Assembly (NCBI RefSeq): GCF_014873145.1 | Contig: NZ_JADBEK010000001.1 | Coordinates: forward strand, 12,772,001 to 12,836,000 | Reading direction: 5' to 3' | Length of the DNA stretch: 64,000 nucleotides | DNA from: Nonomuraea angiospora | GTDB lineage: Bacteria; Actinomycetota; Actinomycetes; Streptosporangiales; Streptosporangiaceae | The notes under the pieces: generated by a model | Seen by the model: only the letters and a program-made list of their open reading frames with translations | Told to the model about the DNA's origin: nothing | Database searches by the model: none | In this document: positions 1-8,548 of the stretch, in pieces | Numbering within the stretch: the first letter of the stretch is position 1 | Layout of the letters: each line of letters opens with the position of its first letter | Program-made: the position numbers and the translations under genes

Positions 1-442
1 TGGCGGTGTGATCCATGATCACGATAACCCGGCCCGCGCCGTGGACCAGGTCCATGGCCCCGCCCATGCCCTTGACCAGCTTCCCCGGCACCATCCAGTT
101 GGCCAGGTCGCCCCGCGCCGAGACCTGCATCGCGCCCAGCACCGCCACGTCGATGTGGCCGCCCCGGATCATGCCGAACGACAGCGACGAGTCGAAGAAC
201 GACGCCCCCGGGAGCACGGTCACGGTCTCCTTGCCGGCGTTGATCAGGTCGGGGTCCAGCGCGTCGGGGGCGGGGTAGGGGCCGACGCCGAGGACGCCGT
301 TCTCCGAGTGCAGGATCACGTCCACGTCGGGCGGCAGGAACGACGGGATGCGGGTGGGCAGCCCGATGCCGAGGTTGACGTAGTCGCCGTCGCGCAGCTC
401 GGCCGCCGCCCGCGCGACCATCTCGTCCCTGGTCCAGCTCAT
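1..442 (-). CDS. pcaJ: CoA-transferase subunit B (3-oxoadipate/3-oxoacid type), 3' part missing
   Basis: Beta subunit of a family I CoA-transferase, which with the neighbouring alpha subunit moves CoA from succinyl-CoA to a 3-oxoacid. The readable 147 residues start [16 protein letters not shown] and contain the family's catalytic-glutamate motif SENG at residues 46-49 (Glu47 expected to form the glutamyl-CoA thioester), followed by GVLGVGP. The gene runs off the left edge, so its end is not visible. Its ATG lies inside the stop codon of the alpha subunit gene (ATGA overlap), implying translational coupling. The 3-oxoadipate assignment rests on the adjacent PcaR-like IclR regulator; a ketone-body type succinyl-CoA:3-ketoacid transferase (ScoB) is the main alternative. 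Confidence 0.88.
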   Translation of the reverse strand, partial: MSWTRDEMVARAAAELRDGDYVNLGIGLPTRIPSFLPPDVDVILHSENGVLGVGPYPAPDALDPDLINAGKETVTVLPGASFFDSSLSFGMIRGGHIDVAVLGAMQVSARGDLANWMVPGKLVKGMGGAMDLVHGAGRVIVIMDHTA

Positions 443-1188
443 GAGGTGGTCCTCCTCTCGATGCCCTTGTCGGCGGCCTGCTCGGGGGTCAGGACGAGCA
501 CGCGCTGGACGAACACCCCGGGCAGGTGCACCTCGTCCGGCTCCAGCTCGGTCAGCTCCTCGACCTCGGCGACCGTGACCCGGCCGGCCATCGCGGCGAG
601 CGGGTTGAAGTTGCGGGCGGCCTTGTTGAAGACCAGGTTGCCGAAGCGGTCACCCTTGGCGGCCCGCACCAGCGCGAAGTCGGTGGTGATGCTGCGCTCC
701 AGCACGTAGGAGCGGCCGTCGAACTCGCGGACCTCCTTCGGCGGCGAGGCCACCGCGATCGAACCGTCCGGGTTGTGGCGCAGGGGCAGGCCGCCGTCGG
801 CGACCGGCGTGCCGACCCCGGCGGGGGTGTAGAAGGCGGGGACGCCGGCGCCGCCCGCCCGCAGACGCTCGGCCAGGCTGCCCTGCGGGGTCAGCTCCAC
901 CTCCAGCTCCCCGGCGAGGTACTGGCGGGCGAACTCCTTGTTGTCGCCGATGTAGGAGGCCGTCACGCGGGCGATGCGCCCGGCCGCCAGCAGGATGCCG
1001 AGGCCGCCGCCGTCCACCCCGCAGTTGTTCGACACCACGCCGATCCCCGTCACGCCGGTGTCGTAGAGGGCCCGGATCAGGACGTTGGGGATGCCGCTGA
1101 GTCCGAAGCCGCCGACCGCGAACGACGCGCCGTCCGACACGCCGGCCAGCGCCTCCTCCGCGGTCGCGACCACTTTGTCTCTCCGCAC
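439..1188 (-). CDS. pcaI: CoA-transferase subunit A (3-oxoadipate/3-oxoacid type)
   Basis: Alpha subunit of the same CoA-transferase, 249 residues, the normal size for a separate subunit. The glycine-rich [10 protein letters not shown] at residues 26-35 is the family signature for the CoA-binding loop. The start is GTG, with GGAG four to five bases upstream; an ATG ten bases further up is in another frame. Gene order alpha then beta with a 4-bp ATGA overlap shows a two-gene operon transcribed away from the IclR regulator at 1288. A palindrome in the shared intergenic region is the likely control site. In the beta-ketoadipate pathway this enzyme activates 3-oxoadipate before thiolysis; no other pca gene is in the window. 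Confidence 0.9.
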   Translation of the reverse strand: MRRDKVVATAEEALAGVSDGASFAVGGFGLSGIPNVLIRALYDTGVTGIGVVSNNCGVDGGGLGILLAAGRIARVTASYIGDNKEFARQYLAGELEVELTPQGSLAERLRAGGAGVPAFYTPAGVGTPVADGGLPLRHNPDGSIAVASPPKEVREFDGRSYVLERSITTDFALVRAAKGDRFGNLVFNKAARNFNPLAAMAGRVTVAEVEELTELEPDEVHLPGVFVQRVLVLTPEQAADKGIERRTTS

Positions 1189-1215
1189 GACGCTCCATTC
1201 ATGGGGAGTGTTCGC

Positions 1216-1237
1216 ATAGTGAACTTTAGTTCACTAT
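1216..1237. promoter_or_regulatory. Perfect palindrome, probable IclR-type operator
   Basis: The 10-bp arms ATAGTGAACT and AGTTCACTAT are perfect reverse complements around a TT centre. The site is AT-rich against a very GC-rich background. It lies in the 99-bp gap between the divergent CoA-transferase operon and the double IclR regulator, the usual position for an autoregulatory operator controlling both directions. Confidence 0.7.
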
Positions 1238-1287
1238 TGTGATGTCGAGTATGCGTACGTGACCGCGCCCGTGTCAAAGGAGTGCCG

Positions 1288-2796
1288 ATGGAGCCTGCGG
1301 GGACCCTGGAACGCGGCCTGGCCGTGCTTCGGGCGCTGACGGCGGATCCCGCCGGGCGCTCGCGCCCCGTGCGGGTGCGCGCCACCGACCTCGTGCGCGC
1401 CACCGGCCTGGCCAGGTCCACGGTCGACCGCGTGCTGGCCACGCTGGTCCACCTCGGCTACGTCCGCGCGGAGGGGCGTGACCTGCTGCCCGCGCCGCGT
1501 CTGATGGAGCTGGGCGAGGCGTACCTCGCCTGCGGCGGCCTGCGCGACCCCCTCGCGCCGCCGGCCGAGCGGCTCGCGGAGGAGCTGGACGAGTCCGTGT
1601 CGCTGGCCGTCGCGGACGGCGACGGGGTGCGCTTCATCGGCCAGTTCACCCGCAGGCGCACCATGTCGGTCGCCTTCCGGGTCGGCGACCTGCTGCCCGC
1701 CGACCGCTGCGCGGCGGGCCTGGCCCTGCGCGACCCCGCCGCGCCGTGGGCCGAGGACGACCAGCTCATCGAGCCGGGCCTGGTCGCGGTCGCGGTGCCC
1801 GTACGCGACCCGCGGGGGCAGGCGGTCTGCGCGGTGAGCGTCGTCAGCCACACCAGCCGGCACACCGCCGCCAGCCTGCGCGACTACGCGCTGCCCCGGC
1901 TGCGCGAGACGGTCGCGGCCATGGAGTCGGCCCTGGCCGAGCCGGCGTCCCGGCCGCCTCTGTCGCCGGGCGACCGAGCCCGCCTCAACGGAGTTGAGGC
2001 CATCAACACAGATCTCTCGCGCGCTCTGAAGGAGGAGTTGGGTAGCGGGTACCTGCAGTCGCTGGCCCGTGGCCTGGCCGTGCTGGTGGCGCTCGGCTCG
2101 GCCCGCGGCGGCCTGAGCCTGGCCGACGCCGCCAAGACCACCGGGCTCCCGCGCGCCACCGTGCGGCGATCGCTGCAGGTGCTGGCGCGGCTGGGGTACG
2201 TGACCAGCGACGACTCCCGCTTCGCGGTGCTCCCCAAGGTGATGGAGCTGGGCTACGCCGCCCTGTCCGAGCGCACCTTCGGCGAGGTCGTCCAGCCGCA
2301 CCTGGCCGACCTGGTGGCCCGCGTCCACGAGTCCGCCTCGGTCGGGGTGCTGTCGGGCGACGACGTCCTGTACGTGGCGCGGGTGCCCACCGTGAGCATC
2401 ATGACCGTCAACATCACGGTCGGCACCCGCTTCCCCGCGTACGCCACCTCGATGGGCCGGGTGCTCCTGGCCGACCAGTCCGAGGAACGGCTGGCCGCCA
2501 TCGCGCCCGAGCCGCTGACCCGCCACACCATCACGTCGCCCGAGCGGCTGAGGGCCGCCGTCCGGCAGGCCGCCGACGACGGGTACGCGCTGGTGGACCA
2601 GGAGCTGGAGGAGGGGGTCCGGTCCATCGCGGTGCCGGTCAGGGGCCGGGACGGGCGGGTGGTCGCGGCCGTCAACGTCGCCACCCACGCCAGCCGGGCC
2701 ACCCGCGCCGATCTGCTCCGCGACGTCCTGCCCGCCCTGACCGAGACGGCCGCAAGAATGTCCGCCGACCTGCGCCACGTCCCCGCGACCCCCTGA
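1288..2796 (+). CDS. Fused double IclR-family transcriptional regulator (PcaR-like)
   Basis: A 502-residue protein made of two complete IclR modules in tandem. The first winged helix-turn-helix starts at GTLERGLAVLRAL and its effector domain ends near residue 240. The second starts at LQSLARGLAVLVAL (about residue 249) with recognition helix LPRATVRRSLQVL and an effector domain carrying the typical GTRFPAYATSMGRVLLA segment. Ordinary IclR proteins are half this length. I chose ATG at 1288 because AAAGGAG ends five bases before it; a GTG six bases upstream is possible. It is divergent from a CoA-transferase operon with a perfect palindrome between them, so it probably controls that operon and itself in response to an aromatic-pathway intermediate (inference). 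Duplication gives two DNA-binding heads in one chain. Confidence 0.88.
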   Translation: MEPAGTLERGLAVLRALTADPAGRSRPVRVRATDLVRATGLARSTVDRVLATLVHLGYVRAEGRDLLPAPRLMELGEAYLACGGLRDPLAPPAERLAEELDESVSLAVADGDGVRFIGQFTRRRTMSVAFRVGDLLPADRCAAGLALRDPAAPWAEDDQLIEPGLVAVAVPVRDPRGQAVCAVSVVSHTSRHTAASLRDYALPRLRETVAAMESALAEPASRPPLSPGDRARLNGVEAINTDLSRALKEELGSGYLQSLARGLAVLVALGSARGGLSLADAAKTTGLPRATVRRSLQVLARLGYVTSDDSRFAVLPKVMELGYAALSERTFGEVVQPHLADLVARVHESASVGVLSGDDVLYVARVPTVSIMTVNITVGTRFPAYATSMGRVLLADQSEERLAAIAPEPLTRHTITSPERLRAAVRQAADDGYALVDQELEEGVRSIAVPVRGRDGRVVAAVNVATHASRATRADLLRDVLPALTETAARMSADLRHVPATP

Positions 2797-2813
2797 GCCG
2801 CCAGGGCTGGACC

Positions 2814-3713
2814 CTAGCGGACCTCCACCTCCGTGATGCGGGTGTAGTCGTTGGCGCCGTTCGAGGCCAGGGCGACGATGCGGACCGCGTCCGCCGTGAC
2901 CGCGGCGAAGTCCGAGCGGACGCTGCCCGCGGTGTTGCCGCGGACCTGCGCGACCGTCTGCCACTGGCCGTTCAGCCCCGCCTGGACGTCCCAGTCGCGC
3001 AGCCCGACGCTCGAGGACGGGTAGCGCTCGGTGTTCAGGGTGTAGAGGTCGACGCGGGAGATCTGCTTGGGGCCGCCCAGCGCGATCGACACCGTGTCCG
3101 GCCAGGCCCTGGCCGTGGCGTCGTTCCAGCCGTTGCCCCCGGCCCAGCCGTTCGAGCCGGCGTCGCCGTCGGCGATGCTGCACGGCGGGTAGTTCGCGTT
3201 GGTGTGCTGGGACGAGGCGGTGACGGGGCGGCGCAGGGCGAGGTTGCCGCCGTTGTCGAGCTGGTCCAGGGTGACGACCTGGACGGGGACCGACAGGGTG
3301 CGGTCCGGCGTCTTCAGGCGCAGCGCGTACTCGCCCTGCGGCGTGGCGGGCGGCACGGCGATCAGCAGCTTCGCGCCGAGCTCGTAGCCGGGCGGCAGGT
3401 AGCTGGTCAGCATCGAGCGGGAGGCGGACAGCGGCGCCGTCACCTCGACGGACATGGTCGCGTACGACGGCTTCCTGGCGTCGCTGCGCATGCCGATCTC
3501 GAGCTTGGCCGGGCAGGCCGGGTCCACGCCGAGCGGGGCCACGACCCGGTCGGCGCCCGCGATGGGCGTGAGCTTGCCGGTGCCCTTGGAAGCGCCCGAC
3601 CTGACGGTGAGCGACGGGTTCGACGGTGGCTCGGAGGGGTCCTGCGCCACGGCGGCGGCCGGGGTGGTCAGGACGACGGCGGTGGCGGCCAGCGCGGCGG
3701 TGAGGAATCGCAT
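2814..3713 (-). CDS. Secreted protein with C-terminal F5/8 type C (discoidin-like) domain
   Basis: A 299-residue exported protein. Residues 1-23 form a Sec signal peptide (MRFLTAALAATAVVLTTPAAAVAQ). The middle region has no domain I can name. From about residue 155 (NLALRRPVTASSQHTNANYPP) to the end is a discoidin/CBM32-like beta-sandwich, recognisable from the NLA...VTASS opening, the SIADGD segment and the closing TEVEVR strand. Such domains bind sugars or anionic surfaces. It follows the PhoD phosphatase gene by 15 bases on the same strand, so the two are probably co-transcribed and act together outside the cell. No catalytic motif is visible, so a binding or anchoring role is inferred. 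Confidence 0.75.
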   Translation of the reverse strand: MRFLTAALAATAVVLTTPAAAVAQDPSEPPSNPSLTVRSGASKGTGKLTPIAGADRVVAPLGVDPACPAKLEIGMRSDARKPSYATMSVEVTAPLSASRSMLTSYLPPGYELGAKLLIAVPPATPQGEYALRLKTPDRTLSVPVQVVTLDQLDNGGNLALRRPVTASSQHTNANYPPCSIADGDAGSNGWAGGNGWNDATARAWPDTVSIALGGPKQISRVDLYTLNTERYPSSSVGLRDWDVQAGLNGQWQTVAQVRGNTAGSVRSDFAAVTADAVRIVALASNGANDYTRITEVEVR

Positions 3714-3728
3714 GATCGGTCCTTCCTG

Positions 3729-5285
3729 TCAGAGCGCGTGCAGGCCGGGCACGCCGTCGAGGGTCACGAGGCTGGCCCTGGTGGAGACCGGCGCGCCGGG
3801 CCGGTCCACGTACGGCACCGTCTTGAAGTCCGCCCGCCACTGGCTCCTGGTGACCTCGCAGGAGACGTAGCCGCGCTGGTAGCTGGAGAAGCGGAGATGC
3901 GGGTTGACCGGGTCGGTGCCGCCGGGCGGCAGGCCGGTGTTCGGGTTGCCGTTGCCGCCGCTGCTGACGGAGGTGCCGACGAACTCCACGCCGATCGTGC
4001 GCGAGGAGGGGTCGTCGAAGTCGGCCTTGAGCTCCCCGGCCAGGTTGTAGTGGATGTCGCCGGTCAGCACGACGGGGTTGCTGACCTGCCGCTCCACCAT
4101 GCCGTTCAGCACGCGGTCCTTGGCGGCCTTGTAGCCGTCCCAGAGGTCCATACTGAGCTTCTGCGCGGGCCCGGCGTCGTAGTCGAGCTGGATCATGGCG
4201 ATCTGCTGGGCCAGCACGTTCCACTTGGCGCGGGACTCGCCCAGGCCGTCGAGCAGCCACTTCTCCTGCTCGGCCCCGAGCATCTGGCGGGCCGGGTCGA
4301 GCCGCTCGGCGCAGTCGATCTGCTGCCCGTCGCCGCAGACCTGGTCGTCGCGGTACTGCCGGGTGTCGAGCACGTTGAACTCGGCCAGGTCGCCGAAGGA
4401 GAACCTGCGGTAGATCCGGGCGTCGGGCCCCTGCACGGCGGGCACCCTGATGGGCAGGTTCTCCCAGTACGCGCGGAAGGCGTTGGCGCGGATGACGAGG
4501 TAGTCCTGCTCGGACACCTCGCCGCCGGGACCGAAGCGGCCCGCCCAGTTGTCGAGCACCTCGTGGTCGTCCCAGGTGACGATCCACGGCGCCGCCTGGT
4601 GCGCGGCCTGCAGGTCGGGGTCGCTCTTGTAGAGGCCGTACTGGACGCGGTAGCGGTCGAGCGTGTCGCACTGCACCCGGAACTGCTCGGGCACCGGCGT
4701 GTTGCGGTTCCCGCCCGAGGGCACGATGCCGTACTCGTAGATGTAGTCGCCGAGGTGGAAGACGACGTCGGGATTCTCCTCGGCGAGGTGGCGGTAGGCG
4801 GCGTAGTAGCCGTCCTGCCACGACGCGCACGAGGCGAAGGCCAGCCGCAGCGACTCGGGGCTGCTGCGCGGCGCGGGCGCCGTCCTGGTCCTGCCGACCG
4901 GGCTGAGCTCGCCGCCGGTGCGGAAGCGGTAGAAGTAGTCGCGGCCGGGGCGCAGACCCTTGGCGTCCACGTGGACGGAGTGGCCGTACTCGGGGGCGGC
5001 CCACGTGGAGCCGTGCCCCGCGCGCCGGGTGAACGCCTCGTCCTCGGCGATCTCCCACTCCACCTTGATCTTGTTGTACGGCAGCCCGCCCAGCGGTTCG
5101 AGCGGCCTGACCGCCAGCCGGGTCCAGAGGATCACCCGGTCGGGCAGCGGGTCACCGGACGCGACACCGAGCTGGAAGGGATAGTCGCCGCTCACCGTGG
5201 CGGCGGCGGTCCACGGGTCGGCGAGGTCGGTGCTGAACGCCAGGGCTAAGGCGCTGAGACCGAGGAACGAACGGCGCGTGTGCAT
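3729..5285 (-). CDS. phoD: PhoD-family alkaline phosphatase, Tat-exported
   Basis: A 518-residue exported phosphatase of the PhoD metallophosphoesterase family, which releases phosphate from mono- and diesters outside the cell using calcium and iron. The N-terminus MHTRRSFLGLSALALA is a Tat signal (RRSFLG), as expected for a cofactor-loaded enzyme. The PhoD N-terminal beta domain begins at FQLGVASGDPLPDRVILWTR. Metal-binding motifs follow in order: HLGDYIYEYG, TWDDHEVLDNWAG and GDIHYNLAGEL. It is the first gene of a two-gene unit with the discoidin-domain protein. I looked upstream for the GTTCACC repeats of a classical actinomycete PHO box and saw none. Confidence 0.92.
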   Translation of the reverse strand: MHTRRSFLGLSALALAFSTDLADPWTAAATVSGDYPFQLGVASGDPLPDRVILWTRLAVRPLEPLGGLPYNKIKVEWEIAEDEAFTRRAGHGSTWAAPEYGHSVHVDAKGLRPGRDYFYRFRTGGELSPVGRTRTAPAPRSSPESLRLAFASCASWQDGYYAAYRHLAEENPDVVFHLGDYIYEYGIVPSGGNRNTPVPEQFRVQCDTLDRYRVQYGLYKSDPDLQAAHQAAPWIVTWDDHEVLDNWAGRFGPGGEVSEQDYLVIRANAFRAYWENLPIRVPAVQGPDARIYRRFSFGDLAEFNVLDTRQYRDDQVCGDGQQIDCAERLDPARQMLGAEQEKWLLDGLGESRAKWNVLAQQIAMIQLDYDAGPAQKLSMDLWDGYKAAKDRVLNGMVERQVSNPVVLTGDIHYNLAGELKADFDDPSSRTIGVEFVGTSVSSGGNGNPNTGLPPGGTDPVNPHLRFSSYQRGYVSCEVTRSQWRADFKTVPYVDRPGAPVSTRASLVTLDGVPGLHAL

Positions 5286-5378
5286 GCTGCTTCCTCAGAT
5301 GGGGGGCGAAAGCCCTCACTTTGTAGCAAGCAGGCAAGCTCGTAACAAGCCTGAAGTTAAAAATCACACACCAAAGTG

Positions 5379-6164
5379 TTACAACTCGGCGACCTCCACC
5401 CGGCGGTGCCGGTCGCGCAGGCGTTGCAGCATCTCAGCGGGGGCGTTGGAGTCGACCACGATGACGTCGAAGTCGTCGAGCGGGGCCACCCGGTGCAGCG
5501 CCACCCTGGCCAGCTTCGAGCCGTCCACGGCCAGGATCCGGCGGGTGCCCGAGCCCAGCATCGCCCGCTTGACCAGCACGATCTCCTGCTCCTGGTGGAA
5601 GGCGTACTGGTCGGAGACGGCGGAGGTGGAGACCACGACCACGTCCGTGCTGACCGCCTCGACCGCGTCCACGCAGCCGAGCCCGAGGAAGGAGTCGTGC
5701 GTGGAGTGGTACTCGCCGCCGAGCGCGATCAGCCGGATGTCGGGGGTGGCCGCGAGCAGCCTGATCGCCTCGAGGAAGTTCGTCAGCACGGTCAGCGGCG
5801 CGAGCTCGCCCAGCTGGCGGGCCACGGCCAGGGCCGTGGTGGAGTCGTCGAGCATCACGGAGCTGCCCGGTTCGATGAGCCCGGCGACCACCCTGGCGAT
5901 CGCGTCCTTCTCCGCGGTGTGCGCCATGAGCCGGTAGGCGATGTTGCTCTCCCAGACGTTGGAGGCCTGGGCGGTGGCGCCGCCGCGGACCTTGCGCACC
6001 ATGCCCTGGCGCTCCAGCTCGTCGAGGTCGCGGTGCACGGTCATCACGCTCACGTCGAAGCTCTCCGCCAGCTCCGTCACCGTGGCCGAGCCACGTCGTA
6101 CGATGTGCTCGGCCATGTCCCGCCACCGGGCGGACTTGCCGGAGGTGTGCTGCCGCGAATTCAC
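5379..6164 (-). CDS. DeoR/GlpR-family transcriptional regulator
   Basis: A 261-residue DeoR-family repressor. The N-terminal winged helix-turn-helix (about residues 12-65) contains the family pattern SVMTVHRDLDELERQGMVRKVRGGA. The C-terminal sugar-phosphate sensor domain (about 80-255) includes MLDDSTTALAVARQL, LTNFLEA, ALGGEYH and AVDGSKLARVAL, all typical of the DeoR isomerase-like fold. It is divergent from the sugar ABC transporter and rhamnosidase operon starting at 6336, and a perfect 15-bp palindrome lies between them. DeoR regulators usually respond to a phosphorylated sugar of the pathway they control, so a rhamnose-derived phosphate is a reasonable but unproven ligand. Confidence 0.9.
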   Translation of the reverse strand: MNSRQHTSGKSARWRDMAEHIVRRGSATVTELAESFDVSVMTVHRDLDELERQGMVRKVRGGATAQASNVWESNIAYRLMAHTAEKDAIARVVAGLIEPGSSVMLDDSTTALAVARQLGELAPLTVLTNFLEAIRLLAATPDIRLIALGGEYHSTHDSFLGLGCVDAVEAVSTDVVVVSTSAVSDQYAFHQEQEIVLVKRAMLGSGTRRILAVDGSKLARVALHRVAPLDDFDVIVVDSNAPAEMLQRLRDRHRRVEVAEL

Positions 6165-6206
6165 CCTGAGCCCTCACCCTCGCCTGGACGGTTGCGGATC
6201 CTACTC

Positions 6207-6236
6207 TTGACACCCTTCTCGGGCGACTCGTACCCT
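6207..6236 (+). promoter_or_regulatory. Candidate promoter of the sugar ABC/GH106 operon
   Basis: TTGACA at 6207-6212 and TACCCT at 6231-6236 are separated by 18 bp. The -35 box matches the housekeeping consensus; the -10 is partial. It lies upstream of the palindrome at 6267 and of the operon's first gene, so a repressor on the palindrome would act downstream of the start point. Confidence 0.5.
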
Positions 6237-6266
6237 CCCGACATCCCACATTTTTAACAAAATCCG

Positions 6267-6281
6267 CTGTTAACTTAACAG
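6267..6281. promoter_or_regulatory. Perfect palindrome, probable DeoR operator
   Basis: CTGTTAA and TTAACAG are perfect arms around a single C. A further TTAACA half-site lies 13 bp upstream (6254-6259). This AT-rich patch sits between the divergent DeoR gene and the transporter operon and stands out from the surrounding high-GC sequence. Confidence 0.65.
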
Positions 6282-6335
6282 GCCCGTCATTAAAACGTTC
6301 GTATCGGCTCGGCAGTGCCGGCGAGGAGACATGAC

Positions 6336-7640
6336 ATGACCGATCTGCGTGACGCCCGGGTGAGCCGGGCCCAGTTCTTCCGCATGATGGGTGGCCTCGC
6401 CGTGGCGGCCGCTGCCACGGCCTGCTCGACCAAGCCGGAGACCACGGCCACCACGGGCGGCGGGTCCGCCGCCGGGGTCGACCTGAAGTTCCTCGGCGTG
6501 GCCGACCAGAAGGCGCCGATGGACGAGCTGCTCGCCGCCTACAAGAAGGCGAAGCCGGAAGTGCGGCTCACCGCCTCCTTCGCCCCCACCGACCAGGTGC
6601 AGACCTCGGTCCGGACCCAGCTCGGCGCGGGCAACGCGCCCGACCTGCACGTCGTCTACCCGGGCAACGGCAGCGCGATGTCCATGACCCAGATCGCCAA
6701 GGCCGGGCTGCTGGCCGACCTGTCCGCCCAGCCGTGGACCCAGTCGATCCCCACCGGGTTCAAGCCCGCCTTCCAGCTCGACGGCAAGACCTACATCTAC
6801 TCCGCGGGCTCGTCGGTCATCGGCGCCGTCTACAACAAGAAGGCGTTCGAGAAGGCCGGCGTGGACGCGCCGCCGACCACGTGGACGGAGTTCCTCGCGG
6901 TCTGCGACAAGCTGAAGAAGGCCGGCATCACGCCGATCGCGCTGGGCGCGCAGACGCCGTGGGTCACCCAGCTCATCACGTACGCGCTGGTGCCCTCCAC
7001 CGTCTACGCCAAGGACCCGACGTTCGACGACAAGCAGCTCGCCGGGCAGACCTCCTTCGCCCAGTCGGGCTGGCGCCAGGCCATGGAGATGTACCTGGAG
7101 CTGCAGAAGCGCGGCTTCTTCAACGACAAGCCGAACGGCACCACGTTCGAGCAGCAGATCTCCATGGTGGCCACCGGCAAGGCCGGCATGGCGGTCCAGG
7201 TGTCGGCCGTGCTGCCCGACTTCCGCAAGGCGGCCTCCTCGCCCGACGACCTGTCCATGTTCCCCGTGCCGGGCGCGGACGACGCCAACCAGGTGTGGAT
7301 CCCCGCCGGCGTGGTCGTCGGCCTCGGCGCCAGCGCCAAGGGCCAGCACGTCGAGGAGGCCAAGGCGTTCATCGACTTCCTCGGCAAGCAGGAGAGCATC
7401 AACGCCTGGGCCAAGGCCATCGCCGCCATCCCGCTCACCCAGGACTCCTCCTCGACCATCGACCCGGCCGTCCAGTCGTTCCTGCCGTTCACCAAGGACC
7501 GCGCGGTGCCGTTCATGGACCAGCGCTGGCCCAACGCCGAGGTGCAGCCGGTGCACTTCGCCGTGATCCAGGAGCTGCTGGCCGGCAAGTCGACCGTCGA
7601 CGAGGCACTGAAGAAGATGGACGAGGCGTACAAGAAGTGA
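6336..7640 (+). CDS. Sugar ABC transporter substrate-binding lipoprotein
   Basis: A 434-residue family 1 extracellular solute-binding protein that captures a sugar for the two permeases encoded next. The N-terminus carries a hydrophobic stretch and a lipobox ending at Cys30 (AATAC), so the mature protein is lipid-anchored. The body shows the family's YIYSAGSSVIGAVYNKKAFEKAG segment in two parts and a late PAGVVVGLGASAKG. The ATG at 6336 is seven bases after GAGGAG; the upstream GTG at 6315 would put the Shine-Dalgarno inside the gene. No ATPase gene is present in the operon, as is normal for actinomycete sugar importers that share an MsiK-type ATPase. The rhamnosidase downstream suggests rhamnose-containing oligosaccharides as substrate. 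Confidence 0.92.
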   Translation: MTDLRDARVSRAQFFRMMGGLAVAAAATACSTKPETTATTGGGSAAGVDLKFLGVADQKAPMDELLAAYKKAKPEVRLTASFAPTDQVQTSVRTQLGAGNAPDLHVVYPGNGSAMSMTQIAKAGLLADLSAQPWTQSIPTGFKPAFQLDGKTYIYSAGSSVIGAVYNKKAFEKAGVDAPPTTWTEFLAVCDKLKKAGITPIALGAQTPWVTQLITYALVPSTVYAKDPTFDDKQLAGQTSFAQSGWRQAMEMYLELQKRGFFNDKPNGTTFEQQISMVATGKAGMAVQVSAVLPDFRKAASSPDDLSMFPVPGADDANQVWIPAGVVVGLGASAKGQHVEEAKAFIDFLGKQESINAWAKAIAAIPLTQDSSSTIDPAVQSFLPFTKDRAVPFMDQRWPNAEVQPVHFAVIQELLAGKSTVDEALKKMDEAYKK

Positions 7641-8548
7641 CTTCCCTGACTGTCCAGCGGCGTTCGGCCGTCTCGCGGCGCAGGCGGCGCTTCAGCGCCA
7701 ACTCGCCGTCCTGGCTGTTCGCCGCGCCCGCCCTCGTCGTCTACGCGCTGGTCGTGCTCTACCCGGCCGCGGCCGGCGTCGTGTACGCCTTCACGGACTG
7801 GAGCGGCATCGGCCAGGACATGTCCTTCGTCGGCCTGGCCAACTTCGGCGCGCTCCTGGGCGACGAGCAGGCCATGGGCTCGATCGGCAACACGCTGCTG
7901 CTCACCGTGGCCATCGTGGCCGTCCAGAACGGCGTCGGCCTGCTGCTGGCCCTGGGCGTCAACGCCAAGCTGAAGAGCCGGGCGCTGCTGCGGGTGATCT
8001 TCTTCGCGCCCGTGGTCGTCAGCCCGGTCATGGTGGCGTTCCTGTGGAAGTACGTCTACAACCCCGACCCGTCGGCGGGCCTGAACGGGCTGCTCGGCCT
8101 CAGCGTGGACTGGCTGGGCGACCCGTCGGTGGCGCTGTGGTCGATCGCCGGCATGGTCGTGTGGCAGTACGCCGGATACTCCATGGTCATCTTCCTGGCC
8201 GGGCTCGAAGGCGTGCCCAAGGAGCTGCACGAGGCGGCCATGATCGACGGGGCGGGCACCTTCCAGCGCTTCCGCTACGTCACCTGGCCGCTGCTGGCCC
8301 CCGCGGTGACGATCAACCTCATGCTCTCCACGATCGGCGGGCTCAAGCTCTTCGACCAGATCTTCGCCGCCACCAACGGCGGACCCGGCTACGCCACGGA
8401 GACCCTGTCCACGGTGCTCTACAAGCAGGCGTTCGTGTTCGGCAAGTTCGGCTACAGCACCGCGATCGCGCTGGTGCTCGCCCTGTTCGTGGCGGCCGTC
8501 TCCCTCGTCCAGGTCTACTACCTGCGCAACCGGGAGGTGTCCGCATGA
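7637..8548 (+). CDS. Sugar ABC transporter permease (MalF-like)
   Basis: A 303-residue inner-membrane permease with about six hydrophobic segments starting at WLFAAPALVVYALVVLYPA. The cytoplasmic coupling (EAA) loop is EAAMIDGAGTFQRFRYVTWP near residues 206-225, where the shared ATPase docks. Translation starts at GTG, which overlaps the binding-protein stop codon in GTGA, so the two are translationally coupled. The basic N-terminus (RRSAVSRRRRRF) precedes the first membrane helix. It pairs with the permease encoded next to form the heterodimeric channel. Confidence 0.92.
   Translation: MTSLTVQRRSAVSRRRRRFSANSPSWLFAAPALVVYALVVLYPAAAGVVYAFTDWSGIGQDMSFVGLANFGALLGDEQAMGSIGNTLLLTVAIVAVQNGVGLLLALGVNAKLKSRALLRVIFFAPVVVSPVMVAFLWKYVYNPDPSAGLNGLLGLSVDWLGDPSVALWSIAGMVVWQYAGYSMVIFLAGLEGVPKELHEAAMIDGAGTFQRFRYVTWPLLAPAVTINLMLSTIGGLKLFDQIFAATNGGPGYATETLSTVLYKQAFVFGKFGYSTAIALVLALFVAAVSLVQVYYLRNREVSA

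Noticed and set aside
1234..5058. 1274-codon open frame on the minus strand
   Set aside because: It crosses the IclR, discoidin and PhoD genes in another frame and its translation is Arg/Pro/Gly-rich with no motifs; it is a high-GC shadow.
5320..5352. Direct repeat GTAGCAAGC / GTAACAAGC, 19 bp apart, upstream of phoD, as a possible PHO box
   Set aside because: Actinomycete PHO boxes are built from 11-bp repeats containing GTTCACC, which is not present; spacing and sequence do not fit.
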